From Prodigiosinella aquatilis (GTDB lineage Bacteria > Pseudomonadota > Gammaproteobacteria > Enterobacterales > Enterobacteriaceae), in assembly GCA_030388725.1 (NCBI GenBank), contig CP128857.1, positions 4,774,001 through 4,838,000 on the forward strand: a DNA stretch of 64,000 nucleotides. The letters run 5' to 3'. Positions 1-7,456 of this stretch are shown piece after piece. Both the position numbers and the translations under genes were made by a program. Every line of letters starts with the position of its first letter. The first letter of the stretch is position 1. The notes beneath the pieces were generated by a model. That model worked only from the letters and a program-made list of their open reading frames with translations. It was not told where the DNA came from and ran no database searches.

Positions 1-879
1 ACGGTCCCTAGCGTAGCGCACTTTATCCGAGCCGGGGAACGCTTTAATGACCGGATGGGGAATCAGTTTGGCGCAGCCATCACCTATTTCTCTTTTTTGT
101 CTCTGATTCCCATTTTGATGGTTTCTTTCGCGGCGGCGGGCTTTGTGCTGGCCTCCAATCCGGATATGCTGGCGGAACTGATCAACCATATCGTTAATAC
201 CATCAGTGATCCCAACCTGGCCAATACGCTGAAAAACACGGTCAATACCGCCGTGCAACAACGTACTACCGTAGGTATTACCGGTTTACTGATTGCGCTG
301 TATTCCGGCGTTAACTGGATGGGTAATCTGCGTGAAGCGATCCATGCCCAATCTCGTGATGTCTGGGAACGTAAACCACATGATGAAGAGAAACTCTATT
401 TTCAGTACCTGCGCGATTTCTTTTCGCTGATTGGGCTGCTCATCGCCCTGATTATCACCTTGTTCCTGACATCAGTGGCGGGTACCGCACAAAACACCAT
501 CGTTATTGCGTTGGGTCTGGACGGCATCGAATGGTTGCGACCCGTGATGACACTGATCACACTGTCTATCTCCATATTCGCCAACTATCTGTTATTTATC
601 TGGATACTGTGGGTGTTGCCACACACCAAACCCCAACACAGCGCACTACTGCGCGGCACACTGATGGCAGCTATCGGTTTCGAGATACTGAAGTTCGCCA
701 TGACGGTGGCACTTCCCTGGCTTGCCCGTTCACCTTCCGGCGCCGCATTTGGCTCTGTCATCGGCCTGATGACTTTCTTCTACTTTTTTGCTCGGCTAAT
801 ACTATTTTGTGCGGCATGGATTGCAACGTCAGAAGATAAAGACGATAACACAGGGGATGACGGTGTTCCGCCGAAATAG
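1..879 (+). CDS. yhjD: YhjD, inner-membrane protein of the YihY/BrkB family (5' end outside window)
   Basis: The reading frame is open from the first base, so the N-terminus lies outside the window. An internal ATG at 55 is not the true start, because the residues before it (AHFIRAGERFNDR) continue the family alignment. The protein matches Escherichia YhjD as I remember it: GNQFGAAITYFSFLS, a NWMGNLREAIHAQSRDVWER block and PSGAAFGSVIGLMTFFYFFARL. Several hydrophobic membrane segments are evident. In E. coli YhjD is non-essential, and a mutant form suppresses loss of Kdo in lipopolysaccharide, so a role in envelope lipid transport has been suggested but not settled. It is followed by the tautomerase gene in the same direction. 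Confidence 0.93.
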   Translation, partial: TVPSVAHFIRAGERFNDRMGNQFGAAITYFSFLSLIPILMVSFAAAGFVLASNPDMLAELINHIVNTISDPNLANTLKNTVNTAVQQRTTVGITGLLIALYSGVNWMGNLREAIHAQSRDVWERKPHDEEKLYFQYLRDFFSLIGLLIALIITLFLTSVAGTAQNTIVIALGLDGIEWLRPVMTLITLSISIFANYLLFIWILWVLPHTKPQHSALLRGTLMAAIGFEILKFAMTVALPWLARSPSGAAFGSVIGLMTFFYFFARLILFCAAWIATSEDKDDNTGDDGVPPK

Positions 880-935
880 GCGTCACGCTCCGTAACGATT
901 TTTGTACTTTATTACCCGAACAGACAGGAGAAAAT

Positions 936-1133
936 ATGCCTTTCGTTAATATCAGAATCACCAAAGACGGAGCAACGGCAGAGCAGAAGAAACAGCTGAT
1001 TGCAGGGGTAACACAAGTGCTGGTAGATACCCTGGGGAAAAATCCTGCCACCACCATGGTCGTGATTGATGAAGTGGATACCGACAACTGGGGAATCGGT
1101 GGTCAGCCTGTAACTGAACTGCGTAAAAAATAA
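936..1133 (+). CDS. 4-oxalocrotonate tautomerase family protein (65 aa)
   Basis: This is a small protein starting MPFVNIRITKDG. Removal of Met1 would expose Pro1, the catalytic base of the 4-oxalocrotonate tautomerase (4-OT) family, and the length of about 65 residues suits the short 4-OT/DmpI-like class, which acts as an oligomer. A good ribosome site (AGGAG, six to seven bases upstream) supports the start at 936. Family members interconvert keto and enol forms of 2-oxo acids. The physiological substrate here is unknown, and no aromatic meta-cleavage genes are nearby. It lies between yhjD and kdgK on the same strand. Confidence 0.85.
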   Translation: MPFVNIRITKDGATAEQKKQLIAGVTQVLVDTLGKNPATTMVVIDEVDTDNWGIGGQPVTELRKK

Positions 1134-1161
1134 CACCACTGCGCCAGGCACGCCGTGTACC

Positions 1162-1190
1162 GGATTGGGAAACTGCTGGTTTTCCGATCC
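1162..1190. other. Intergenic stem-loop after the tautomerase gene
   Basis: A 12-bp stem (1162-1173 with 1179-1190, including two G-T wobble pairs) and a 5-base loop lie just after the tautomerase stop. No U-run follows, so it may be a weak or Rho-assisted terminator or an mRNA-stabilising hairpin. Confidence 0.45.
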
Positions 1191-1202
1191 ACATCATGAA
1201 AA

Positions 1203-1221
1203 AATAAAACATCGTTTCATC
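1203..1221. promoter_or_regulatory. KdgR operator (KdgR box) in front of kdgK
   Basis: AATAAAACATCGTTTCATC fits the Dickeya/Pectobacterium KdgR consensus (AATRAAAYRNYRTTTYATT) at almost every position; only the last base differs. KdgR is the 2-keto-3-deoxygluconate-responsive repressor of pectin catabolism and represses kdgK in Dickeya. The site is about 92 bases upstream of the chosen kdgK start, where a repressor of its promoter would sit. Confidence 0.8.
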
Positions 1222-1312
1222 GCTCTTGACTCTACGCAGTGTAATGTTGAGACTGGCGCTGACTTTTTCCTGGTTACTTACCGATTTACTTTTTCAAACA
1301 GGCCGGCTTGTC

Positions 1313-2254
1313 ATGACTAAAAAAAACATTGCCATCATTGGCGAATGCATGATTGAACTGTCGCAAAAAGGTGCGGATCTCAGCCGCGGCTTTGGCGGTG
1401 ATACTCTGAATACTGCCGTATATATTGCACGTCAGGTAAAGCCCGACGCGCTGGATGTCCACTACGTGACCGCGCTGGGTACCGACTCTTTCAGTACAGA
1501 AATGATAGCCGCCTGGCAGAGTGAAGGTGTCAAAACCGATTTGATCCAGCGTATGAATGACAAGCTGCCAGGCCTGTATTTTATCGAAACCGATGCCAGC
1601 GGCGAGAGAACGTTCTATTACTGGCGTAACGATGCCGCCGCCCGTTACTGGCTGGAAAGTGATGATGCTGAAACCATCAGTAAGCATTTGTCACAATTCG
1701 AGTATATCTACCTGAGCGGTATCAGTCTGGCCATCCTTAACCCGACCAGCCGTCAGCGTCTGATGTCCGTGCTACGCGCTTGTCGCACCAACGGTGGAAA
1801 AGTCATTTTTGACAACAACTACCGCCCACGCCTGTGGCAAAGCGAAGAAGAGACCCGGCAAGCCTATACCGACATGCTCTCTTGTACTGATATCGCCTTC
1901 CTGACGCTGGATGATGAAGACATGCTGTGGGGCAAGCAGCCGATAGAAGAGGTGCTGGCACGTACCCACAAGCTGGGTGTAACGGAGGTCGTGGTGAAAC
2001 GCGGTGCGGATTCCTGCATTATTTCTCTGAAAGGTGAACCGCAACTGCTAAATGTTCCAGCCATCAGGTTACCGAAAGAAAAGGTCATTGATACTACCGC
2101 CGCAGGTGATTCATTCAGCGCTGGCTATCTGGCAGTGCGGTTGAATGGTGGCAGTGCAGAAGAGGCAGCCAAACGTGGGCACCTTACCGCCAGTACGGTC
2201 ATTCAGCATCGCGGTGCCATCATTCCGCCAGACGCCATGCCAGCCTGGGTATAG
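1313..2254 (+). CDS. kdgK: 2-dehydro-3-deoxygluconokinase (KDG kinase)
   Basis: The enzyme phosphorylates 2-keto-3-deoxygluconate to KDPG with ATP, the step that feeds pectin and hexuronate breakdown into the Entner-Doudoroff aldolase. It is a PfkB/ribokinase-family protein of 313 aa (E. coli KdgK has 309). It shows the GGDTLNTAVYIARQV substrate region near the N-terminus and the DTTAAGDSFSAGYLA ATP/catalytic signature, with the catalytic Asp near residue 266. The open frame extends upstream to 1226, but MTKKNIAIIGECMIELSQKG at 1313 matches family N-termini, and the upstream extension resembles no known homologue. A KdgR box precedes it. It is convergent with yhjJ. Confidence 0.95.
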   Translation: MTKKNIAIIGECMIELSQKGADLSRGFGGDTLNTAVYIARQVKPDALDVHYVTALGTDSFSTEMIAAWQSEGVKTDLIQRMNDKLPGLYFIETDASGERTFYYWRNDAAARYWLESDDAETISKHLSQFEYIYLSGISLAILNPTSRQRLMSVLRACRTNGGKVIFDNNYRPRLWQSEEETRQAYTDMLSCTDIAFLTLDDEDMLWGKQPIEEVLARTHKLGVTEVVVKRGADSCIISLKGEPQLLNVPAIRLPKEKVIDTTAAGDSFSAGYLAVRLNGGSAEEAAKRGHLTASTVIQHRGAIIPPDAMPAWV

Positions 2255-2267
2255 CATCACTCATAAT

Positions 2268-2298
2268 CGTTCTCCGTCACCCCAGGTGCCGGAGAACG
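2268..2298. terminator. Hairpin between convergent kdgK and yhjJ
   Basis: CGTTCTCCG-t-CACC (2268-2281) pairs with GGTG-c-CGGAGAACG (2285-2298) across a 3-base loop, with a single mismatch. It lies just after the kdgK stop and before the convergent yhjJ end. There is no strong U-run on either side, so termination efficiency is uncertain. Confidence 0.6.
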
Positions 2299-2399
2299 CA
2301 TGAAAGAAGCGCACTCCAGAGGAGAGCATCCTCATGCGCTTTCTATATCACGTTACGCGCAAGCGATCAGCTTCAGGCCGACTGCATCAGCGCCGTTCA

Positions 2400-3881
2400 T
2401 TAGGTTGCCGGAGCCGCTTCTCCGGGCGTTTCCACCGCGGCAGGAGACGCGCCTTCAGCTGGTTTCATCAGGCGGTTATACGTTTCCATCAGCGCTTTTA
2501 TGTTGACCTCCGGCTCCCCCTGCTTTTGTACCATCACTAGCGTAGCATCTTGAGAAAATTGCTGACGTAACTCCTGATTCAACATTTCCAGTGTGATTGA
2601 GGACAAATAGTCATGACGTAGTTTCTGATATTGCTCCGGGGCGATATCGACGACGCCATTTCTCTGTGAGCGCAATCGCTGTTCCATAAGAATATCGGTG
2701 CTGGTACGGGCATAGGTAGCAAATAATTTGCTGAGCTCATCGGTTTTACGGGACAGCAATGTATCGAACTCAGCTTGGGATAAACCTTTATCCCGTAAAT
2801 AAACCAGTTCTTTTGCCAGAAACACGACGTCTTGTTCAACTGATTCACTGGTGACATTATCCAGATGAATGGCGCACTGTGCCCGGCCATACATCACATT
2901 ACAATCAAAGCGTATGTTGGTGTCTTTCAGAGGGCTTTCTTTCAGTGCCTGTTGCATATGCCAGAACAGCGCTTCCCGCGCCAGATCGCTATGCCAGTAA
3001 CGGGCTAGCGCCTGTGAGTCTCGAATCTTTTGCCAGGGCCTATCCCAGACCAGAGAAATCGTGTCCTGCTTCGCATTGCTACTCATCAAGATGACGGGTT
3101 CCGACGGAATTGGCGACAATGTTGGCATAGGTGATGGTGATACGCGCTTGCCGTGTAATTTTGCGAAGACGTTATTAATCTGCTCGATGATACTGCGATT
3201 ATCTACATTCCCTACCACATACAGCGTCATGGCATCCGGGGTGTACCAGGTTTTATAAAACTGGGACAACTGTTCAGTGGTAACCGGAATTTTCATCGGC
3301 TGATCAGGATTATGCGCCAGCAGTGTGGAGTCCTTCATCAGGCGATAATGCCAGCTGGGATCCCGTGGGTTGGCCGGTGCGGTTGTCACCGGGTCCATCG
3401 TTTTCAACGCTATGGCAATCCGATTATCCGTAATCTGTAGTTGACCCGCCGTATTTGCCAGCCAGTTCAGTGCATCCTTCAATAACTCAGGACGATTATT
3501 CGGCAAACTCAAATTGTAGGAGGTGAAATCATAAGATGTGGTGGCAGGTGGCAGTGGATGATCACTATCCGCTGACTGCCAAAGTGATGGTAATTGTCCC
3601 GCAGAGAAATGCTCACCGGGCGTCAGTGCCAGGCGGGGAATAAAATGGGAAAAGCCTGCTTGCTGTGCATTTTCTGACAGCGACCCGGTATTTATCACCA
3701 GACGTAATTCGATTCGGTCACTGGGGCGCTGGGGAGTGCTCAATAGTTGCCAGGTAAAACCATTATCCAGTTTTCCCTGTTGCCAGGCAGGATCCGGTTG
3801 TAGCGTTTCAGCCTGCACGTTACCGCTGACAACCGCCAGCAACATTCCACCAACTAAAAGACCTATTTTGGTGCCCTGCAT
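2400..3881 (-). CDS. yhjJ: YhjJ, secreted M16-family (insulinase-like) protein lacking the zinc motif
   Basis: The protein is 493 aa with the signal peptide MQGTKIGLLVGGMLLAVVSGNVQA, so it should be periplasmic. The start at 3881 has AGGGG upstream; the open frame extends 20 residues further, but that extension is not family-like. The M16 fold is recognisable (NTGSLSENAQQAGFSHF, later WYTPDAMTLYVVGNVD and DIAPEQYQKLRHDYLSSITLEMLNQELRQQ). The catalytic HxxEH is replaced by HFIPR, as in E. coli YhjJ (as I recall it, HAIPR), so it is probably not an active metalloprotease. The C-terminus is rich in Ala, Pro and Glu. Its function is unknown in any host I know of. It sits between kdgK and dctA, as in E. 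coli. Confidence 0.9.
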   Translation of the reverse strand: MQGTKIGLLVGGMLLAVVSGNVQAETLQPDPAWQQGKLDNGFTWQLLSTPQRPSDRIELRLVINTGSLSENAQQAGFSHFIPRLALTPGEHFSAGQLPSLWQSADSDHPLPPATTSYDFTSYNLSLPNNRPELLKDALNWLANTAGQLQITDNRIAIALKTMDPVTTAPANPRDPSWHYRLMKDSTLLAHNPDQPMKIPVTTEQLSQFYKTWYTPDAMTLYVVGNVDNRSIIEQINNVFAKLHGKRVSPSPMPTLSPIPSEPVILMSSNAKQDTISLVWDRPWQKIRDSQALARYWHSDLAREALFWHMQQALKESPLKDTNIRFDCNVMYGRAQCAIHLDNVTSESVEQDVVFLAKELVYLRDKGLSQAEFDTLLSRKTDELSKLFATYARTSTDILMEQRLRSQRNGVVDIAPEQYQKLRHDYLSSITLEMLNQELRQQFSQDATLVMVQKQGEPEVNIKALMETYNRLMKPAEGASPAAVETPGEAAPAT

Positions 3882-4093
3882 GTGAACCCCTACTTTAATC
3901 ACTATCCAATACGATATGTTTTTTGTGAATGTCAGTGACACTTATCCCATCACCTTATGTCTGTGCACCACACAAAAGGAGAGGCAAAGTGTACCATTCC
4001 GTTAGACCGCACGCTTTTGCCTATGTCACTCAGCAGGATAAAATAATAGTAAAAAAGTTGATATTGCTTAACGTTAACACGAATTGGATGAAA

Positions 4094-4127
4094 TTTACCC
4101 ACGGCACTGACAGGCGCCGTGGGTAAA
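4094..4127 (-). terminator. Rho-independent terminator of dctA
   Basis: On the minus strand, downstream of the dctA stop, a 12-bp perfect stem (4116-4127 with 4094-4105; TTTACCCACGGC paired with GCCGTGGGTAAA) encloses a 10-base loop and runs into a short U-rich stretch (AAATTT). Confidence 0.75.
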
Positions 4128-4154
4128 AGGCAGGGTAAGTTCAGGCAGGCGAAA

Positions 4155-5441
4155 TCAGGATACGCGGGACTCCAGGCCCTGACTCGATTCACGACCGGAG
4201 AGGACATCATCCAGCTGTTTTTCATCCAGCTGGTTACACAGTTTAGCGACAACCACTGTCGCCACACCATTTCCCACCAAATTGGTTAATGCACGAGCTT
4301 CAGACATGAAACGGTCAATACCCAGAATCAGCGCCAGACCCGCCAACGGCAGATGACCTACCGCAGAAATCGTGGCCGCCAAAACGATGAATCCACTGCC
4401 CGTTACACCTGCGGCACCTTTTGATGACAGTAGCAGCACCACCAGCAGAGTAATCTGGTGCCAGATATCCATGTGCGCATTAGTTGCCTGAGCAATAAAC
4501 ACTGCCGCCATGGTCAGATAAATAGACGTACCGTCCAGATTGAAAGAGTAACCAGTTGGGATCACCAGACCCACTACCGACTTCTTACAACCTACCTTTT
4601 CCATTTTATCCAGCATGCGTGGCAGGGCGGATTCGGAGGAAGAAGTGCCGAGCACGATTAACAGTTCTTCTCTAATGTAACGGATAAACTTAAAGATACT
4701 GAAGCCGGTAATTCTGGCAATAGTACCCAGTACAAACACCACAAACAGCACACAGGTAATGTAGAAACAGATGATCAGCTGGCCGAGCTGTAACAGCGAA
4801 CCCACACCATATTTACCGATGGTAAAGGCCATGGCTCCAAAGGCTCCGAGCGGTGCCAGACGCATGATCATATTAATGATACCGAAAATCACTTTGGAGA
4901 AGCTTTCGATAAAATTGAACACCAGCTCGCCTTTCTCACCCAGATGATGCAGCGCAAAACCAAACATCACGGCAAACAGCAATACCTGCAAAATATTACC
5001 GCTGGCAAAGGCACCAATCACGCTGGACGGTATCACATCCATCAGGAATGGGATCACACCATGCTGCGAAGCCTGGCTGGCATAAGAGGAAACCGATGAA
5101 ACATCCAGAGTAGCCGGGTCGATATTCATCCCCGCGCCAGGCTGAAGGATGTTAACTACCAGCAAACCAATCATCAGTGCAAACGTACTGACGACTTCAA
5201 AATAGAGTAAGGCAATCGCACCGGTACGACCGACCGACTTCATACTTTCCATGCCAGCGATACCCGAGACAACGGTACAAAAAATGACTGGGGCAATAAT
5301 CATTTTGATTAATTTAACAAATCCAGTACCCAGAGGTTTCATTTGCTCACCCATCTCGGGGTAAAAATGGCCTAACAGAACACCGAGTGTTATAGCTGTA
5401 AGCACCTGAAAATATAAACTTTTAAATATTGATTTTTTCAT
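4155..5441 (-). CDS. dctA: C4-dicarboxylate/H+ (cation) symporter DctA
   Basis: DctA imports succinate, fumarate, malate and related acids under aerobic conditions across the inner membrane. The 428 aa equal E. coli DctA length when the start MKKSIFKSLYFQVLTAITLG at 5441 is used, with an AAAGGG ribosome site; 34 residues of upstream open frame are rejected. Family signatures are present: GTSSSESALPRM (re-entrant loop), SFNLDGTSIYLTMAAVFIAQA, and VLAATISAVGHLPLAGLALILGIDRFMSEARALTNLVGN (substrate- and cation-binding helices). In E. coli DctA also acts with the sensor DcuS, and a dcuSR pair is present in this window at 33.8-36.1 kb. Confidence 0.96.
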   Translation of the reverse strand: MKKSIFKSLYFQVLTAITLGVLLGHFYPEMGEQMKPLGTGFVKLIKMIIAPVIFCTVVSGIAGMESMKSVGRTGAIALLYFEVVSTFALMIGLLVVNILQPGAGMNIDPATLDVSSVSSYASQASQHGVIPFLMDVIPSSVIGAFASGNILQVLLFAVMFGFALHHLGEKGELVFNFIESFSKVIFGIINMIMRLAPLGAFGAMAFTIGKYGVGSLLQLGQLIICFYITCVLFVVFVLGTIARITGFSIFKFIRYIREELLIVLGTSSSESALPRMLDKMEKVGCKKSVVGLVIPTGYSFNLDGTSIYLTMAAVFIAQATNAHMDIWHQITLLVVLLLSSKGAAGVTGSGFIVLAATISAVGHLPLAGLALILGIDRFMSEARALTNLVGNGVATVVVAKLCNQLDEKQLDDVLSGRESSQGLESRVS

Positions 5442-5967
5442 ATTTATACCCTTTGATAGGAAAACACCAGTAGGTAAAAAACGGATAAAACATGCCACCA
5501 GTGATTGCGCAGGAAAATAACATTGCCCTAACAAAGCGAACATCTTTTATAACTTTAGTTTGTGAGACATTGGTTAAAAACAAGAGCTGAATCGCTTCTG
5601 CATCAGCAGAGAAATAAACATTAATGTAAATTACAAGCAACATTTCGCACAAAAAGCCTTGATGACCATAATACTTGTCAGCGTTAAGGCACCATGATCC
5701 CAGGGTAACCACAAAGTGAGATATCGCTGCGGGAGCTGCATTTCCGGTTCTCTTCCGACAATCAACGCAAGTGAACAGCATTACCGAAACAACAACTATT
5801 TTCGCCGCTGATAGAAGCATCCGGCGGGACTAACGCCGTGGGGAGAGGGGATGAAAGCACGCGTTCGTTCAGTTAACGATGGCTAAAATTCGCTGCTTTA
5901 TATGAGACTCAGGAGAGAATGGCGAAACCTGTTCCGGGGGAAACGCCCCCAGAACAGATGCCGATGA
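5442..5967. other. Intergenic region upstream of dctA (526 bp)
   Basis: No convincing gene is present; open frames here have no family-like sequence or good ribosome site. It must hold the dctA promoter (minus strand) and, at its other end, the terminator of the cellulose operon. An AT-rich stretch around 5600-5660 is the likely promoter area. No certain CRP or DcuR site was identified by eye. Confidence 0.5.
5929..5957 (-). terminator. Terminator of the bcs operon
   Basis: A strong hairpin just downstream of the bcsZ stop on the minus strand: CTGTTC-c-GGGGG (5929-5940) pairs with CCCCC-a-GAACAG (5946-5957), with one mismatch and a 5-base loop. It is followed by GTTTCG, a short U-run. Confidence 0.65.
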
Positions 5968-6966
5968 TTATTTGCCGCTGGCCAACCAGACTAACAGGTG
6001 CAAACTGGCTGAATAGTAATCTTCGGATGGACTGAGACTATCCGTTACATCACTGATGTCACCCATTGTCAGATCGCGCACTGCCAGCAATCCGCCTTGC
6101 ATATTGTAAGGCGCAGTACGGTTATTCAGCACATCGATCCAGGCAGGTGTCCGCAAGCGGGCATAATTCCGCCAATAAAGCTGGAAAGGCACCAACGCCA
6201 GCGTTTTGGCGTCATACCAGTAGAGGTACAAGGGGATGCGGATGGCATCATAACTAAAACGTGCCGGCCAGGCAGTTGCTGGCGCCATACTTCCATCCGC
6301 ATTGAGCGCTACCCAATCAACCGGTAAAGCCACCTCGCCAAAACGCATGTCGCTCAGCAAGGCCATGCCATCGTCAATCAACTGACTCCATACCTGAAGG
6401 TGGCTGTGTCTGGCAAAATCACGCCAGGCTGGAAACAGAAAATAAGACGGGTTGAGAATCACATAACTATTTTTGTTAAAACCGACAGCACCAGGCAGCA
6501 TCACCGTTCGTCCTGCAAATCGGATGATATTGTGGGCTACGATGGCTTTCTGAATAACGTCTGATGCTTGCAGATACTGTTTATCTCGCCATTTCTCTCC
6601 GGCTTTCAGTAGCGCCCATCCAATAAGCACATCACCATCTGAGGCATCATTCTTATCTGCCACCGGATTCGCGGCAGACGGAACATAACGCCAGTAAAAC
6701 AGGTTATTACCCGGGTTTTGCAGATGAGTACGAGTCCAGTTCCACAGGCTATCAAACGCACGGCGATCATCATAATGCACTGCCAGCAACATGGCGAATC
6801 CCTGCCCTTCCGTGTGACTGATACCTTTATTACCCGTATCCTGAATACGCCCATCAGTCATCATAAAACGGCTTTTATAACTTTCCCAGCCGCTGGCTGC
6901 TGTTGCCGATGTACTGAAGAAAACCATCAGTAACATTACCCACCCGCAACGCCATGCCGGTTTCAT
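5968..6966 (-). CDS. bcsZ: Cellulose synthase-associated endo-1,4-beta-glucanase BcsZ (GH8)
   Basis: Periplasmic glycoside hydrolase family 8 endoglucanase that trims nascent cellulose. It has 332 aa with an N-terminal signal peptide (MLLMVFFSTSATA). The general acid is the Glu in HTEGQGFAML (E53), and the NDASDGDVLIGWALL segment (residues 106-119) carries the conserved Asp cluster. WYDAKTLALVPFQLYWRNYARL and LSPSEDYYSASLHLLVWLA complete the family pattern. It is the last gene of the operon and overlaps bcsD by 4 bases (ATGA), so it is probably translationally coupled. Confidence 0.93.
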   Translation of the reverse strand: MKPAWRCGWVMLLMVFFSTSATAASGWESYKSRFMMTDGRIQDTGNKGISHTEGQGFAMLLAVHYDDRRAFDSLWNWTRTHLQNPGNNLFYWRYVPSAANPVADKNDASDGDVLIGWALLKAGEKWRDKQYLQASDVIQKAIVAHNIIRFAGRTVMLPGAVGFNKNSYVILNPSYFLFPAWRDFARHSHLQVWSQLIDDGMALLSDMRFGEVALPVDWVALNADGSMAPATAWPARFSYDAIRIPLYLYWYDAKTLALVPFQLYWRNYARLRTPAWIDVLNNRTAPYNMQGGLLAVRDLTMGDISDVTDSLSPSEDYYSASLHLLVWLASGK

Positions 6967-7454
6967 CGTGCCGTTCCTCTTGCCGCGTTCTGATAACGAA
7001 ATAACAAAACAACATCACTGTCTGTTTTCTCACAAGACAGCAATATATGATCATTCCCATTCTGGGCGGATAACCAGCGGGAATAGAGTCCCTGCAGAAC
7101 CGCACCCATCGCCATTCGCCATTGTTTGCCCTTTAGCCGTCGATTATCATCATCGGGCAATGCCAGATGAAAAATATCCAGCGCCTGCTCACTCGGCTGA
7201 ATATCCACACATCCCCAGTGAAATATTGCCAGGACACGGTTAATTTCACACTCCAGCCCTTCCACCGTAACCGCGTCCTTCAGAGGATAGCGTTCGGCCA
7301 GTTGCTCGCCAGCCTGGTACAGAAAAGTGATAGCATCCTGTTCGCCAGCATTTTCTATCATCCCTTCGATCACCACATTAAGAAGGCTTACCCAACCAGG
7401 TTGAAACTGCTGCTGACGATAATAACTCAGGGTTTGTTGCTGACGTTCATTCAT
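6963..7454 (-). CDS. bcsD: Cellulose synthase subunit BcsD
   Basis: The protein has 163 aa, close to the BcsD of Komagataeibacter (about 156 aa), a periplasmic octameric ring through which glucan chains pass to form crystalline cellulose ribbons. It is presence-defining for type I bcs operons. The call rests on size, position between bcsC and bcsZ, and family-like segments (FQPGWVSLLNVVIEGM, GCVDIQPSEQALDIFHLALP, WRMAMGAVLQGLYSRWL). There is no signal peptide, as for other BcsD proteins. It starts 2 bases after the bcsC stop and overlaps bcsZ by 4. Confidence 0.85.
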   Translation of the reverse strand: MNERQQQTLSYYRQQQFQPGWVSLLNVVIEGMIENAGEQDAITFLYQAGEQLAERYPLKDAVTVEGLECEINRVLAIFHWGCVDIQPSEQALDIFHLALPDDDNRRLKGKQWRMAMGAVLQGLYSRWLSAQNGNDHILLSCEKTDSDVVLLFRYQNAARGTAR

Positions 7455-7456
7455 GC

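Noticed and set aside
5422..5820. 132-aa open frame upstream of dctA
   Set aside because: Unusual composition, no homology recognised, and it overlaps the dctA start region; judged non-coding.
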